This document shows positions 53,903 through 62,272 of a stretch of DNA of 64,000 bases, piece by piece. The notes under the pieces were generated by a model that searched no databases, was not told the origin of the DNA, and worked only from the letters and a program-made list of their open reading frames with translations. How positions within the stretch are numbered: position 1 is the stretch's first letter; each line of letters begins with the position of its first letter. The translations under genes were made by a program, and so were the position numbers. Source of the DNA: Rhodobacteraceae bacterium CCMM004 (lineage in GTDB: Bacteria; Pseudomonadota; Alphaproteobacteria; Rhodobacterales; Rhodobacteraceae); contig RZWH01000010.1 of the NCBI GenBank assembly GCA_004005435.1, forward strand, positions 1 through 64,000. Direction: 5' to 3'.

Positions 53903-55897
53903 CTAGAGCTCGATCCCGTCATCGGGATCGAGCGAAGCCTGCCGTGCGACCGTGCCAAACCGGTCACGCATGGCCTTGGCGCGCTGTGCATCATCCTCCG
54001 GTTCGTCATCGAGATCGGCGAACTCGCTGCGTGCCGGAGCCGGTTCGGGCGCGATGTCTTCATGTTCCGGCAAGTCAGGTTCGCGACGGACACCACCATC
54101 GGTGTCGTCCGTTGTTGACTTTCGCTTCTTCGGTGGCGGCGCAGCGATCGGTTCGCAGCCGCTCCAATCGTCTGCCGTGCTGCTAACTGAGTCATCCCTG
54201 GCAGTGCGATCCGGCGGCGGCGCAATCCGAGCCTTGAACTGGGGATCGGTATAGTAGCGCGCTTTCTCCGCGCGCACCGGCGGCGAACCTGAGACCAGCA
54301 CGATCTCTTCGGTCGGCGGCAGTTGCATCATTTCGCCGGGGGTGAGCAGCGGCCGCGCCGTCTCCTGGCGCGAGACCATCAGATGCCCAAGCCAGGGGGA
54401 CAGCCGATGTCCGGCATAGTTCTTCATCGCGCGCATCTCGGTCGCTGTCCCGAGCGCGTCTGATACGCGCTTGGCCGTGCGCTCGTCGTTTGTTGCGAAG
54501 GCGACGCGAACATGGCAGTTGTCGAGGATGGCATTGTTCTGCCCATAGGCCTTCTCGATCTGATTGAGGGACTGCGCGATGAGGAACGCCTTGATCCCGT
54601 AGCCCGCCATGAAGGCGAGTTGGCTCTCGAAGAAGTCGAGTCGGCCAAGAGCGGGGAACTCGTCGAGCATGAGGAGCATGCGATGATTGCGCTCGGCGTG
54701 CAGGTCTTCAGTCAGCCGGCGACCGATCTGGTTGAGCACCAGACGGATGAGTGGCTTCGTGCGGGAGATGTCAGAGGGCGGCACGACGAGATAGAGCGTC
54801 ACCGGCCTGTCGCCGGTCACGAGATCGTCGATGCGCCAGTCGCAGCGACGCGTTACACTAGCCACGACCGGATCGCGATAGAGCCCGAGAAAACTCATCG
54901 CCGTCGAAAGCACGCCCGATCGTTCATTTTCGGATTTGTTCAGGAGTTCCCGCGCGGCTTGTGCGACGACCGGATGCGGGTGGTCGCCGAGATGTGGCGT
55001 CCGCATCATCGCCGCGAGCGTTGACTCGATCGGACGCTTCGGATCGGAGAGAAAGGCCGCGACGCCCGCCAGAGTCTTGTCGGCTTCGGCATAGAGAACA
55101 TGCAGGATCGCACCGACCAGAAGCGAGTGGCTGGTTTTCTCCCAATGGTTCCGCCGTTCGAGCAGCCCTTCGGGATCGACCAGGATATCCGCGACGTTCT
55201 GGACGTCGCGCACCTCGGTGTCGCCGCGCCGCACTTCGAGCAGCGGGTTGTAGGCCGCCGATTTTGCATCGGTCGGGTCGAAGAGCAGCACCCGGCTGAA
55301 GCGGGAGCGGTAATTCGCCGTGAGCTGCCAGTTCTCACCCTTGATATCGTGGACGATCGCCGAGCCCGGCCAGGTTAGAAGTGAGGGTACGACCAATCCG
55401 ACTCCCTTGCCGGATCGCGTCGGCGCAAAGCACAGCACGTGCTCTGGGCCATCGTGTCGGAGATAGCGGGACTGGCAGCGCCCGAGCACCACGCCATCGT
55501 CAACGAACAATCCCGCCTCGCGCATATCTTTCTCTGTCCCCCAGCGAGCGGAGCCGTAGGTCGTCACATTGCTCGCTTCGCGGGCGCGCAGGACGGAGAG
55601 GAAGATCGCGACACCGACGGCAGCGATACCACCGGCCCCTGCGATGATCGCGCCTTCCATGAAGACGCGCGGCGCATAGGCGTCGTACCAGTACCACCAA
55701 ACGAAGACGTTCCATGGCGGGTAGATCGGTAGGCCCAAGATGGTCGTTAGCGGGTCTCCCAGTTCGGATTGGAAGCCGAGCCGGAAGGCCACCCATTGCG
55801 TCGCGGCCCAAACGAAGAGCAGCGCTACGCCCGTGACGATGAGAATCTGGCCCCAGAGGATGGCGGTGGCCGGTGATGCGTGCTTCTTCGAGGTCAA
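53903..55897 (-). CDS. traG: Conjugal transfer coupling protein TraG (VirD4-like)
   Basis: TraG brings the relaxosome to the secretion channel. The 664-residue protein has two N-terminal TM segments (about 12-35 and 80-103), YGSARWGTEKDMREAGL, Walker A APTRSGKG (about 158-165), and Walker B LLMLDEFPALGRLD. The start chosen is TTG at 55897, with GGAG 6 nt upstream and 13 nt after the relaxase stop; the longer open frame upstream reads through the relaxase gene. Confidence 0.94.
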   Translation of the reverse strand: MTSKKHASPATAILWGQILIVTGVALLFVWAATQWVAFRLGFQSELGDPLTTILGLPIYPPWNVFVWWYWYDAYAPRVFMEGAIIAGAGGIAAVGVAIFLSVLRAREASNVTTYGSARWGTEKDMREAGLFVDDGVVLGRCQSRYLRHDGPEHVLCFAPTRSGKGVGLVVPSLLTWPGSAIVHDIKGENWQLTANYRSRFSRVLLFDPTDAKSAAYNPLLEVRRGDTEVRDVQNVADILVDPEGLLERRNHWEKTSHSLLVGAILHVLYAEADKTLAGVAAFLSDPKRPIESTLAAMMRTPHLGDHPHPVVAQAARELLNKSENERSGVLSTAMSFLGLYRDPVVASVTRRCDWRIDDLVTGDRPVTLYLVVPPSDISRTKPLIRLVLNQIGRRLTEDLHAERNHRMLLMLDEFPALGRLDFFESQLAFMAGYGIKAFLIAQSLNQIEKAYGQNNAILDNCHVRVAFATNDERTAKRVSDALGTATEMRAMKNYAGHRLSPWLGHLMVSRQETARPLLTPGEMMQLPPTEEIVLVSGSPPVRAEKARYYTDPQFKARIAPPPDRTARDDSVSSTADDWSGCEPIAAPPPKKRKSTTDDTDGGVRREPDLPEHEDIAPEPAPARSEFADLDDEPEDDAQRAKAMRDRFGTVARQASLDPDDGIEL

Positions 55898-55910
55898 AGG
55901 GTTCTCCGGG

Positions 55911-57665
55911 TCAGATCGACAGGCCACGCTTGCGGCCGAGCGACCAGTCGATGCCACCGCCTGCCGTGACGGTCCCTGAGACGGTCTGGCCGAGATGCTT
56001 TTCGAGCTGGGGTTTCCAGGGGACGAGTTCGAAGCCCATCCCGTCATCGATCATGGCGAAGCGGCCCGACGCGAGATCGAGGCGTTGCTTGTAGATGCCC
56101 GCAATGGGCTCGCCGTCACCGGACTTTCGGAAGAACAGGCCCGTGTCGTTGGCGATCTTGCTTGCGGCTCTATCGAGATCGCGCTGGCGCAGCGTCTTTA
56201 GAAGATCGCGCGCGAAGGTGACGCGCTGACCTTGGCGCGTCGCCAGACCTTGACCGACCAAATGCTCGGCTCGGTTTTCCAGAGCGTCGCGGACCTCGGC
56301 TCCGAACCCGCTCTGCGCGAACGGCGCGCGGGCCTTGGCGAGCGCCAACCGATCGACCCAGGTCGCGCCATCGGCGTCGACTTGTTTCTCGAGTGCGATG
56401 TCCGATCGGCCGACCAAGGCAAGGCGTCGCGGTCCTCCATCCTTCCCGGCCCAGCTCCGCGTCTCGACGATCCCGCCGAGAGGCGTGTCGCCGGTGAGAT
56501 CGAGATCGCGAAAGCGCAGATGATGGAGACGGCCATCGACCGCGTCGATGACCGCGTAAGCTTCACCCGAGAGTTCATTGTGCAGGCCTCGGTCGACCAG
56601 CTTGCCGAGGATGGGAGTGTCCGGCTGTCCTTCGATGGCGAAGTCGGTTTGTGCGCGAGCCTGACCACCCATCGAACGGTGCATCGTCTTGATGATGTCG
56701 CCGCGCACGGCCATCTCGCGCAGCGTGTCTTCCATGCCGGGCTTGAACTGCCAGACCGAGGGCGCGAGCTTTTCGGCGAGGCCAAAGCGCTCGAGAGTTT
56801 GTGCGCGCCCGATCATTCGGCGCTTCAGATCCTTGTCGTCGAGATCGGGTGCGCCGGGGCGCAAGTCAGCGACGCCGAGGGTATCATCGGCGTAAGACCG
56901 CAGCACTCGGTCCAGACCGGTCCAGCGCTCGGCTTTCACTTCGGCATCGAGCCCGGCCGCGATCTCCTTCTCACTGCGGGGACCGAGCTCCAGCTCCACA
57001 AGCTCTTCGGCCCGGCCCCGCAGACCGCGGCTGATGTAGTCCCGGGAGATAACCAGGTCTTTGCCGTCATCGGCCTTGCCGCAGACCAGGACATGGACAT
57101 GCGGATTGTCGGTGTTCCAATGATCGACGGCGACCCAATCGAGTTCGGTGCCGAGATCGCGCTCGGCCTGGGCCATGAGGTCGCGAGTGAAGGCGCGCAG
57201 ATCCTCCATCTGTCCGGCGTCTTCCGGCGAGACGATGAAGCGGAAATGATGACGGTCATCTTCGGTGCTCGCGGCGAAGGCGCGATCGTCGGCCTGGTCG
57301 TGCTCCTTGTCGAACATCCCTGCATCTCGGCCGTCCTTGGTGACGCCCTCGCGTTTCAGATAATCGAGATGCTTGGCGAGCGGTGCGGACCGGAACTTCT
57401 GACCGCGATGCCGGACGATCCGCGCATTCACCACGACCCGGCGCTGCGTTCGCGCGAGGCCTCTTGTGGCTCGCACGAAGCGTCCACGTCCAAACGTCGA
57501 CCGTCCGGCACGACCGCCGCTCGTTCTGAAATGATTGCCGGTATGCCCCGCCTTCTTCGCGGCACGCATGACCTGTCCGACGAAGCTCTTGGCGCGTTTG
57601 GCTGACGGGCCTTTGTCGCGGATACGCCCCGGCTTGATGCGAATGTCGTTATCGCGCTGGCTCAT
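55911..57665 (-). CDS. Relaxase/mobilization nuclease with DUF3363
   Basis: The 584-residue relaxase nicks oriT and pilots the strand. It has the histidine metal motif DHWNTDNPHVHVLVCGK (His182, His189, His191) in a VirD2-like fold, ARIVRHRGQKFRSAPLAKHL upstream, and a long C-terminal DUF3363 region. It corresponds to RlxS of ICEMlSym. It follows the lytic transglycosylase gene after 247 bp that may contain oriT. Confidence 0.92.
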   Translation of the reverse strand: MSQRDNDIRIKPGRIRDKGPSAKRAKSFVGQVMRAAKKAGHTGNHFRTSGGRAGRSTFGRGRFVRATRGLARTQRRVVVNARIVRHRGQKFRSAPLAKHLDYLKREGVTKDGRDAGMFDKEHDQADDRAFAASTEDDRHHFRFIVSPEDAGQMEDLRAFTRDLMAQAERDLGTELDWVAVDHWNTDNPHVHVLVCGKADDGKDLVISRDYISRGLRGRAEELVELELGPRSEKEIAAGLDAEVKAERWTGLDRVLRSYADDTLGVADLRPGAPDLDDKDLKRRMIGRAQTLERFGLAEKLAPSVWQFKPGMEDTLREMAVRGDIIKTMHRSMGGQARAQTDFAIEGQPDTPILGKLVDRGLHNELSGEAYAVIDAVDGRLHHLRFRDLDLTGDTPLGGIVETRSWAGKDGGPRRLALVGRSDIALEKQVDADGATWVDRLALAKARAPFAQSGFGAEVRDALENRAEHLVGQGLATRQGQRVTFARDLLKTLRQRDLDRAASKIANDTGLFFRKSGDGEPIAGIYKQRLDLASGRFAMIDDGMGFELVPWKPQLEKHLGQTVSGTVTAGGGIDWSLGRKRGLSI

Positions 57666-57912
57666 GCTCGTGCTTCCCAGAAATCAAGCATGGCACGGTG
57701 AAAAGCGCGTAAAATCAGAGGAATAACTGTAGGCGCAGCACTGTGGCTAAGCTCGCAGCACGCGAAAACCCCAACAACAACAACGCCGTAGACGCCTTGC
57801 GCGTCCGGCCTTTTATCTTGCCCTCCCGTCGTTGAGTTGGTCTGCAATCCTCCGCCTGCCGCATTCCATACGAAGCAGCACGACGGAACGGGGCGCAGCC
57901 AGATCGCTACGA
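57666..57912. other. Relaxase upstream gap, candidate oriT region
   Basis: The 247-bp spacer between the relaxase start and transglycosylase stop has no convincing gene. It holds an (AAC)4 tract (about 57773-57784) and a hairpin GACGC-CTTGC-GCGTC (57791-57805). oriT often lies next to the relaxase in this ICE class. No nick consensus could be confirmed by eye. Confidence 0.35.
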
Positions 57913-58662
57913 TCATCGGTCTGACTCCTCGGTTCTGGAGACGAAAATCGGGTTTGGTTGGCTGTTCTGAGAACCCGATTGGCGGGGTTTTTCGGCAGAC
58001 CGAACATCAGCGGATGCTCGGTCTGGCTCTGCACTACGTTGCGTTTCACGCGAAGCTGATACCGATGCAAAGATCGGTGCGGACTGCCACCGATCGGTAG
58101 AAACTGTGCGCACTGGCTGCAACGGCGCTGCATCCGAAAGGCCAAGCTCTTGCGAAAGCGCGGCAACGTAAAGACGGGTCTCACGCGGCAAGGTGCGCCC
58201 AGTTCGCAGGTGCTCGGCATACCGCCCGGGGCCAGCATTGTAGGCCGCGAGAAACCCCGGCGCGCCGAATTGGTCGTACATCTGTCGCAGATAAGCGGCA
58301 CCCGCCAGGATGTTCTCGCGGCGGTCGAACGGGTCCGAGCCGAAGCCATGAGCGGCGCGCAGCTCCGCCCAGGTGCCGGGCATGATCTGCATTAGACCCA
58401 TTGCGCCGGCACTGCTGACGGCACGTGAATTGCCCGCACTCTCGGCCTGCATCACGGCGCGTATCCAGCGCTCGGGGATGCCGAAGCGTTGCGCCGCTTC
58501 TGTAATGTAAGCGTCGATATCGGAGCTTGGGGTTACGGCTTGAGCGGAACGGGAAACCGTGTCCCGCGCGTCAGCGGCGGGCGGATTGGTGCAGCCGGAA
58601 AGCCCGATCAGGATCGCGGAAGCGGCGACAAGACGACGGCCGGGAGGAAGGAGGAAAGCCAT
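57913..58662 (-). CDS. Lytic transglycosylase lipoprotein of conjugation module
   Basis: The 249-residue protein has a lipobox (LIGLSGC, Cys24) and a Slt-type domain: FGIPERWIRAVMQAESAGNS with catalytic Glu74, AGAMGLMQIMPGTW, NILAGAAYLRQMYDQFG, FLAAYNAGPGRYAEH. It opens peptidoglycan for the secretion channel. The ATG at 58662 follows GGGAGGG at 8 nt; an upstream longer frame overlaps traF. The Pro/Ser-rich C-terminus is probably disordered. Confidence 0.9.
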   Translation of the reverse strand: MAFLLPPGRRLVAASAILIGLSGCTNPPAADARDTVSRSAQAVTPSSDIDAYITEAAQRFGIPERWIRAVMQAESAGNSRAVSSAGAMGLMQIMPGTWAELRAAHGFGSDPFDRRENILAGAAYLRQMYDQFGAPGFLAAYNAGPGRYAEHLRTGRTLPRETRLYVAALSQELGLSDAAPLQPVRTVSTDRWQSAPIFASVSASRETQRSAEPDRASADVRSAEKPRQSGSQNSQPNPIFVSRTEESDR

Positions 58663-58666
58663 CCGT

Positions 58667-59179
58667 TCAGCCCTCCCGCGTCCAGATCGGCACCGCGCGG
58701 CCGATGATCGTGTCGCGTGGCAGCGGCCCGAAATACCGTCCGTCGAGGCTCGCCTCAGTGTCAGGATTGAGGAAGAAAATCTGGTCGTCGGTGAGCCGAT
58801 GACAGCCCTGCCAAACGGGCATTGGGCGGTCGAAACGGTCGTGTGTCTTTGCGGTCGCGACTGCAACGCCATCGACGCTGATCGTGACGCCGACACGGCA
58901 GACGCGCTGTCCGGGAAGCGCGGCGACATGCTTGATCAGCGGGACATCGGCGCCGAGATAGCCATGCTCCAGGAGCCAATCGCCGAGCGGCGATGGCGGT
59001 TCGAGAACAACCAGATCGCCGACCATTGGGGCGTCGAGCGGCTGTACAGTGTAGAAGCCGATCGGCACGCTGGCCGACGCATTCCAGATGAGGATCGGGT
59101 TGGCGCAGATGATCGCGGAAAGCGCGATCAACGCGATACCGGCGCTGCCGATGAGAAGTGATGGGCGCGCCCGTTTCAT
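58667..59179 (-). CDS. traF: Conjugative transfer signal peptidase TraF (S26)
   Basis: TraF processes and cyclises TrbC pilin. The 170-residue protein has an N-terminal TM (LIGSAGIALIALSAIICA), catalytic Ser37 in ASASVPIGFY, Lys83 in LIKHVAALPG, and the C-terminal LDGRYFGPLPRDTIIGRA. It overlaps the DUF2840 gene by 4 nt. In ICEMlSymR7A traF lies in the rdfS operon, as here. Confidence 0.93.
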   Translation of the reverse strand: MKRARPSLLIGSAGIALIALSAIICANPILIWNASASVPIGFYTVQPLDAPMVGDLVVLEPPSPLGDWLLEHGYLGADVPLIKHVAALPGQRVCRVGVTISVDGVAVATAKTHDRFDRPMPVWQGCHRLTDDQIFFLNPDTEASLDGRYFGPLPRDTIIGRAVPIWTREG

Positions 59180-59640
59180 GCCGCGAGCGCCCGTCTTTTG
59201 AGCCAGGCCTCATGCCGAAAAGGCGTGTAGCTGCGCGGCTCGAGATTGCAGGTGAGGCGATTGTGGACGTGGCGCCAGTGATCCGGACAGACGTCCTCCG
59301 GCGCGATCTTTTCGGCGTCGATCTGGTCGATTGCGACCAGCACCGCCTCGACCTTGGGCCAGCCGGACAGCCGCAACAGAGACACCCCGCCGGGCGTCAC
59401 AAAAGGCACCGTCGAAAAGCGCTCGTCAGGACAGACGGCCTGAAGGATGTCGATCCGACTCTCGACTGTGCCGTAGTCATTCGCGGCCCAGCGGATGAAG
59501 GCGAATACGCTACCGGGATCGACGCCGACGGCGCGAATCGAACGGCTTCTAATCGTCTCTTGAACGATCCGGCCGAAGCGCAGCCAGCGTTCGATGCGAC
59601 CTTCGATCCATGTGAGTTCGATGTTCGTGCGCCCGCTCAT
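59176..59640 (-). CDS. DUF2840 protein
   Basis: The 154-residue protein matches DUF2840: LTWIEGRIERWLRFGRIVQE, RSIRAVGVDPGSVFAFIRW, RIDILQAVCPDERFSTVPFV, GWPKVEAVLVAIDQIDAEKI. It is a hallmark of this ICE backbone, without known function. It overlaps both rdfS-like and traF genes by 4 nt. Confidence 0.9.
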   Translation of the reverse strand: MSGRTNIELTWIEGRIERWLRFGRIVQETIRSRSIRAVGVDPGSVFAFIRWAANDYGTVESRIDILQAVCPDERFSTVPFVTPGGVSLLRLSGWPKVEAVLVAIDQIDAEKIAPEDVCPDHWRHVHNRLTCNLEPRSYTPFRHEAWLKRRALAA

Positions 59641-59921
59641 GAGCGCTTCTCGCCGCTATAGGCCGGTGAGATCGCGGCATGGCGTTTGGCCGGAAGGACA
59701 GTGTCGCCCGTGTCGTCGGACGTCGAGCGTTTCTCACCGCGGCTGACCCAGGCTTGCAGATCTTCGACCGCGTAAACGACACGGCCGCCGATCTTGGAAT
59801 ACTTCGGGCCGGTTCCGTAGGTGCGGTGTTTCTCCAATGTGCGACCGGACAGGCCAAGAAAACGGGCGGCTTCAGGGGTTCTGAGATAGCGCGGCGGCAG
59901 GCCGGCATTGGGATCGGGCAT
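59637..59921 (-). CDS. rdfS: AlpA/excisionase-like HTH protein, RdfS-type
   Basis: The 94-residue protein has an N-terminal winged HTH_17 domain (RYLRTPEAARFLGLSGRTLE, GGRVVYAVEDLQAWVSRGEK). It is the first gene of a coupled unit with DUF2840, traF, transglycosylase and relaxase. In ICEMlSymR7A the recombination directionality factor RdfS has this fold and this position and is activated by FseA. Its identity here is by position and fold. A dyad (59931-59983) covers its Shine-Dalgarno AGAGGAGA. Confidence 0.75.
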   Translation of the reverse strand: MPDPNAGLPPRYLRTPEAARFLGLSGRTLEKHRTYGTGPKYSKIGGRVVYAVEDLQAWVSRGEKRSTSDDTGDTVLPAKRHAAISPAYSGEKRS

Positions 59922-59930
59922 CGGGGTCTC

Positions 59931-59983
59931 CTCTGGTCATCGCGGGTCCGTCGCGGGATGCGAGGGACGGCTGATGGCCAGAG
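59931..59983 (-). promoter_or_regulatory. 53-bp dyad over the rdfS ribosome-binding site
   Basis: Outer arms CTCTGGTCAT (59931-59940) and ATGGCCAGAG (59974-59983) match 9 of 10. Inner arms GTCCGTCGC (59946-59954) and GCGAGGGAC (59960-59968) match 8 of 9. All share the centre 59957. The minus-strand transcript would fold this 10-62 nt upstream of the start and pair part of the AGAGGAGA Shine-Dalgarno. It could alternatively be a protein-binding operator or a terminator of the upstream abi gene. Confidence 0.55.
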
Positions 59984-60078
59984 AAGCGGAGAAGAGCGCC
60001 CAGGAGGGATGATGAAGATTTTCGCGCGGAATCGTCACCCCTGCAAATCGAGATATGCGTATGCTCAGATAGTAATTT

Positions 60079-60927
60079 TCAGAAGGGAATGTCGTCTTCG
60101 GATTGCGAACGGCTGCTTTCGATCCGTTCGATGAAGGCCAGGGAAGAGAGTACGCAGTCGATCAGAAACTGCGCTTCGGATACCGAAAGCAAGTCATTGT
60201 CGTGCGCGAAGGATCGCTGGTTGCGTGCGTCGTTGAGACTTTCGAACAGCTTATGCTGCACGCGTAGGGTCGGTAACGCGAACTGCGTGACCTCGCCTGC
60301 ATCGCGGAGAAGTTTCCCATAGGCGCCGAAAATCGCATGAAGCGGTGTCTTGGCGTCGACGGGCTGGCCGCGTTCGGAAAGCAAATGGCGGAAGCGTTTG
60401 ACGCAGTAGGTATGCACGCGATCAAGCGCGACGTCGGGCTTCTCGGCAACTAGATCGTTTGCGATGGCGGCGCGTAGCTTCGGCAGGGTTGTGTCGCGCG
60501 AGAAGTCGGTCAGCGCATCTTCGAGCTTCATGGTCGATGCGGCCTCGAGCTCGTCTGCGAAGCGTTTAAGCCAGTCTGCGAGGCGCGCTTCTTCTTCTGC
60601 ATCGTCTTCGCGGTAGTCGGCCAGGCTGCATCGGTAGTCCCAAAGCGCGCGCATGACTTGGGCCACAAAGCGCGGTTCCGCCACTTCGACGAAACCGCGC
60701 AGCGTCTTTCCCTTGCTGTGCCCTTCGATCTGGAAACGCTCTTGGAAGATATTCAGATCGAACGTCTCCTCGAACCATTCGGCCATCGTCCGGTCCGAGA
60801 AATCGAGAACGTATCCGCCACCACTGTGAAAAATCTGATCGAAGATTGTTCGCGATTTCGTAGGCAGACGGCGCGTGCGACCGAGAATGCGCGGAGGGCT
60901 GACTGAAGGTTTAGACTCGATCGACAT
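60079..60927 (-). CDS. Abortive-infection-like protein (AbiJ-NTD + Abi-C/HEPN-type)
   Basis: The 282-residue protein has an N-terminal module with SGGGYVLDFSDRTMAEWFEE and SKGKTLRGFVEVAEPRFVAQ that resembles AbiJ N-terminal domains. The C-terminal half ends KLFESLNDARNQRSFAHDND then LSVSEAQFLIDCVLSSLAFI, typical of Abi-C. R235 and H242 form an R-x6-H motif as in HEPN ribonucleases. A role in phage or plasmid defence by RNA cleavage is inferred from family. It lies on the same strand between the fseA-like and rdfS-like genes. Relatives of this ICE usually have partition/replication genes in this interval, so it may be an insertion. Confidence 0.62.
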   Translation of the reverse strand: MSIESKPSVSPPRILGRTRRLPTKSRTIFDQIFHSGGGYVLDFSDRTMAEWFEETFDLNIFQERFQIEGHSKGKTLRGFVEVAEPRFVAQVMRALWDYRCSLADYREDDAEEEARLADWLKRFADELEAASTMKLEDALTDFSRDTTLPKLRAAIANDLVAEKPDVALDRVHTYCVKRFRHLLSERGQPVDAKTPLHAIFGAYGKLLRDAGEVTQFALPTLRVQHKLFESLNDARNQRSFAHDNDLLSVSEAQFLIDCVLSSLAFIERIESSRSQSEDDIPF

Positions 60928-60971
60928 GATTTTAGAATATCAGCCCGATAGCATGCCGCAATCATTTGGCA

Positions 60972-61686
60972 TTATTTCGTTTTTCCACGCAGAAGCTGTT
61001 TGAAACCCGCTTCCGTCAGATGACTGCCGTAGTTTGCAAGACGCGCGATCTGCGCCTTCAACGCGCTCGTCTTCCAAGGTTCGGCGGCGACCCTCCGAGC
61101 GCCGAAATAGGTGATCGCGATTTCTCGCAGTTTCGCGCCGGATTGCCGCGCATCGTCTGTGCGCAGCGCATGACCGATACGTTTGCGCCGTTGTAGGGTG
61201 AATAAAGCGCGCGGTGTCTGACCACCCCAGACGCGCCTAAGGCGCTCCGCGGTGGCGATCCTGATCGACCAGTCGGGCGACCATGGGACGATGAAAGCGC
61301 GCGGCCTCTCCACGGTCAACTCATCGTCGGAAACGACGATCAATCCGGAACGAATGCGGGTCCAGTAGCGGCCGCGGGTGCCGCGCCTTGCTTCCACGAT
61401 GACATGATCGAAAGCCGTCGGCTCTGCTTCGTAGAGATTTCTGGCCGTCATCAAACAGGTCACGGCTGGTGCAATAGAAGGTCGCCAGTAGAGTTTCGCG
61501 TCCGTCGCCTTGAGCTCAGGATCGACGGGGAAATCGCAACCCCCAAGCGGCCGCCTCGTTCTCGGTCATATCTGGAAAGGCGGCGCGGTAGTCTGGATTG
61601 CGCCTGAGGCATTCCCAGGCCAGACCGGAGGCATCGAGTTTTTCGATGTAATCGTAGTCGGTTTCATCTCGCCAATTCGTCGGCAT
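60972..61686 (-). CDS. fseA: FseA-like transfer activator, two frames (DUF6499 + DUF2285) joined by +1 frameshift
   Basis: The first frame starts at ATG 61686 (GGAGAG upstream) and encodes a DUF6499 domain: MPTNWRDETDYDYIEKLDAS, LAWECLRRNPDYRAAFPDMT, AAAWGLRFP, then stops at TGA 61516-61518. The second frame is open from about 61526 to 60972 and encodes VDPELKATDAKLYWRPSIAP and the DUF2285 domain, ending SHLTEAGFKQLLRG. At TTT-CCC-C (61527-61533), skipping one C joins ...RFP to VDPE... in the order the fused family shows, giving 237 residues. In ICEMlSymR7A FseA is made by such +1 programmed frameshifting and activates rdfS. A GTG at 61463 could start DUF2285 alone. Confidence 0.82.
61524..61533 (-). 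promoter_or_regulatory. +1 frameshift site TTT-CCC-C-GTC in fseA
   Basis: On the minus strand the codons TTT CCC CGT CGA TCC TGA become TTT CCC (C) GTC GAT CCT. A CCC codon followed by C is a favoured +1 slip for tRNA-Pro. The zero-frame stop TGA lies only three codons later, which limits read-on and is typical of programmed sites. Confidence 0.75.
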
Positions 61687-61828
61687 AACCGCTCTCCAAC
61701 TGCTACGCGCCGAGCGTCAGACGCTTTGGACTCAGCAATATGCTCGCGTTAAACGGGAAAGCGTAGGGAGACGGACGGCATAGGGCGATGCGCGAAAGGC
61801 ATCACGCACAAGCTCGTTTATTGCGGCT

Positions 61829-62095
61829 TCAGGCGTTGGTCAGGAGGTCGCGGTAACCTTGCTCAGCGACCCAGTGAGCGCGCACGAGGTGATTGTCATG
61901 CACGCGTCTGGCGCGCTCCGGTTCGTCTTCGGCGTCGATCCCGAACAGGTGGTGCGCGACTTCCGAAAGCGCCGCCCCATCGGCTTCCGCGTCGAGGAGG
62001 CGTGCGTAAAGCTTGAGCTGTGCGCGGTCATAGTCGGTCAGGTGGTCGCTGTTTGGCGGGGTATCGGTAAGTTCTCGACTAATCTCACTGCTCAT
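61829..62095 (-). CDS. qseM: QseM-like DUF2285 antiactivator
   Basis: The 88-residue product from ATG 62095 (GGGGGA upstream) is a stand-alone DUF2285-type domain: HLTDYDRAQLKLYARLLDAE, ALSEVAHHLFGIDAEDEPER, and AHWVAEQGYRDLLTN. Its end (YxxLL after Gly) parallels the end of the FseA-like DUF2285 domain. In ICEMlSymR7A QseM binds the quorum regulator and FseA and blocks transfer. It diverges from a small XRE-type gene, as qseM does from qseC. An ATG at 62107 is an alternative start. Confidence 0.72.
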   Translation of the reverse strand: MSSEISRELTDTPPNSDHLTDYDRAQLKLYARLLDAEADGAALSEVAHHLFGIDAEDEPERARRVHDNHLVRAHWVAEQGYRDLLTNA

Positions 62096-62105
62096 CTTAT
62101 CCCCC

Positions 62106-62233
62106 ATGGGCACCGTTGATGCCCATATGGTTAATGCCTCACTTACATCGCTTCGCGCAACTGCCGCACGGCTGAAAGGCTGCATTTCCGTATCTGATCG
62201 CTGAACGACGTGGCATGGAGCGGGCATTATAAT
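62106..62233. promoter_or_regulatory. qseM-qseC intergenic control region with candidate operators
   Basis: ATGGGCA (62106-62112), 7-nt spacer, TGCCCAT (62120-62126) is a perfect dyad next to the qseM start, followed by the 8-bp palindrome CCATATGG (62123-62130). A perfect -10 TATAAT lies at 62228-62233, 39 bp before the qseC start, without a good -35, suggesting regulated transcription. Operators for QseC are expected between these divergent genes. Confidence 0.5.
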
Positions 62234-62272
62234 ACGTCGCACTAAAATACGCGATAGGTCTTTTGTCGTCGG

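Noticed and set aside
57772-57786. AAC triplet tract as a CRISPR-like or microsatellite array
   Set aside because: Only four units without spacers; at most a minor feature of the candidate oriT gap.
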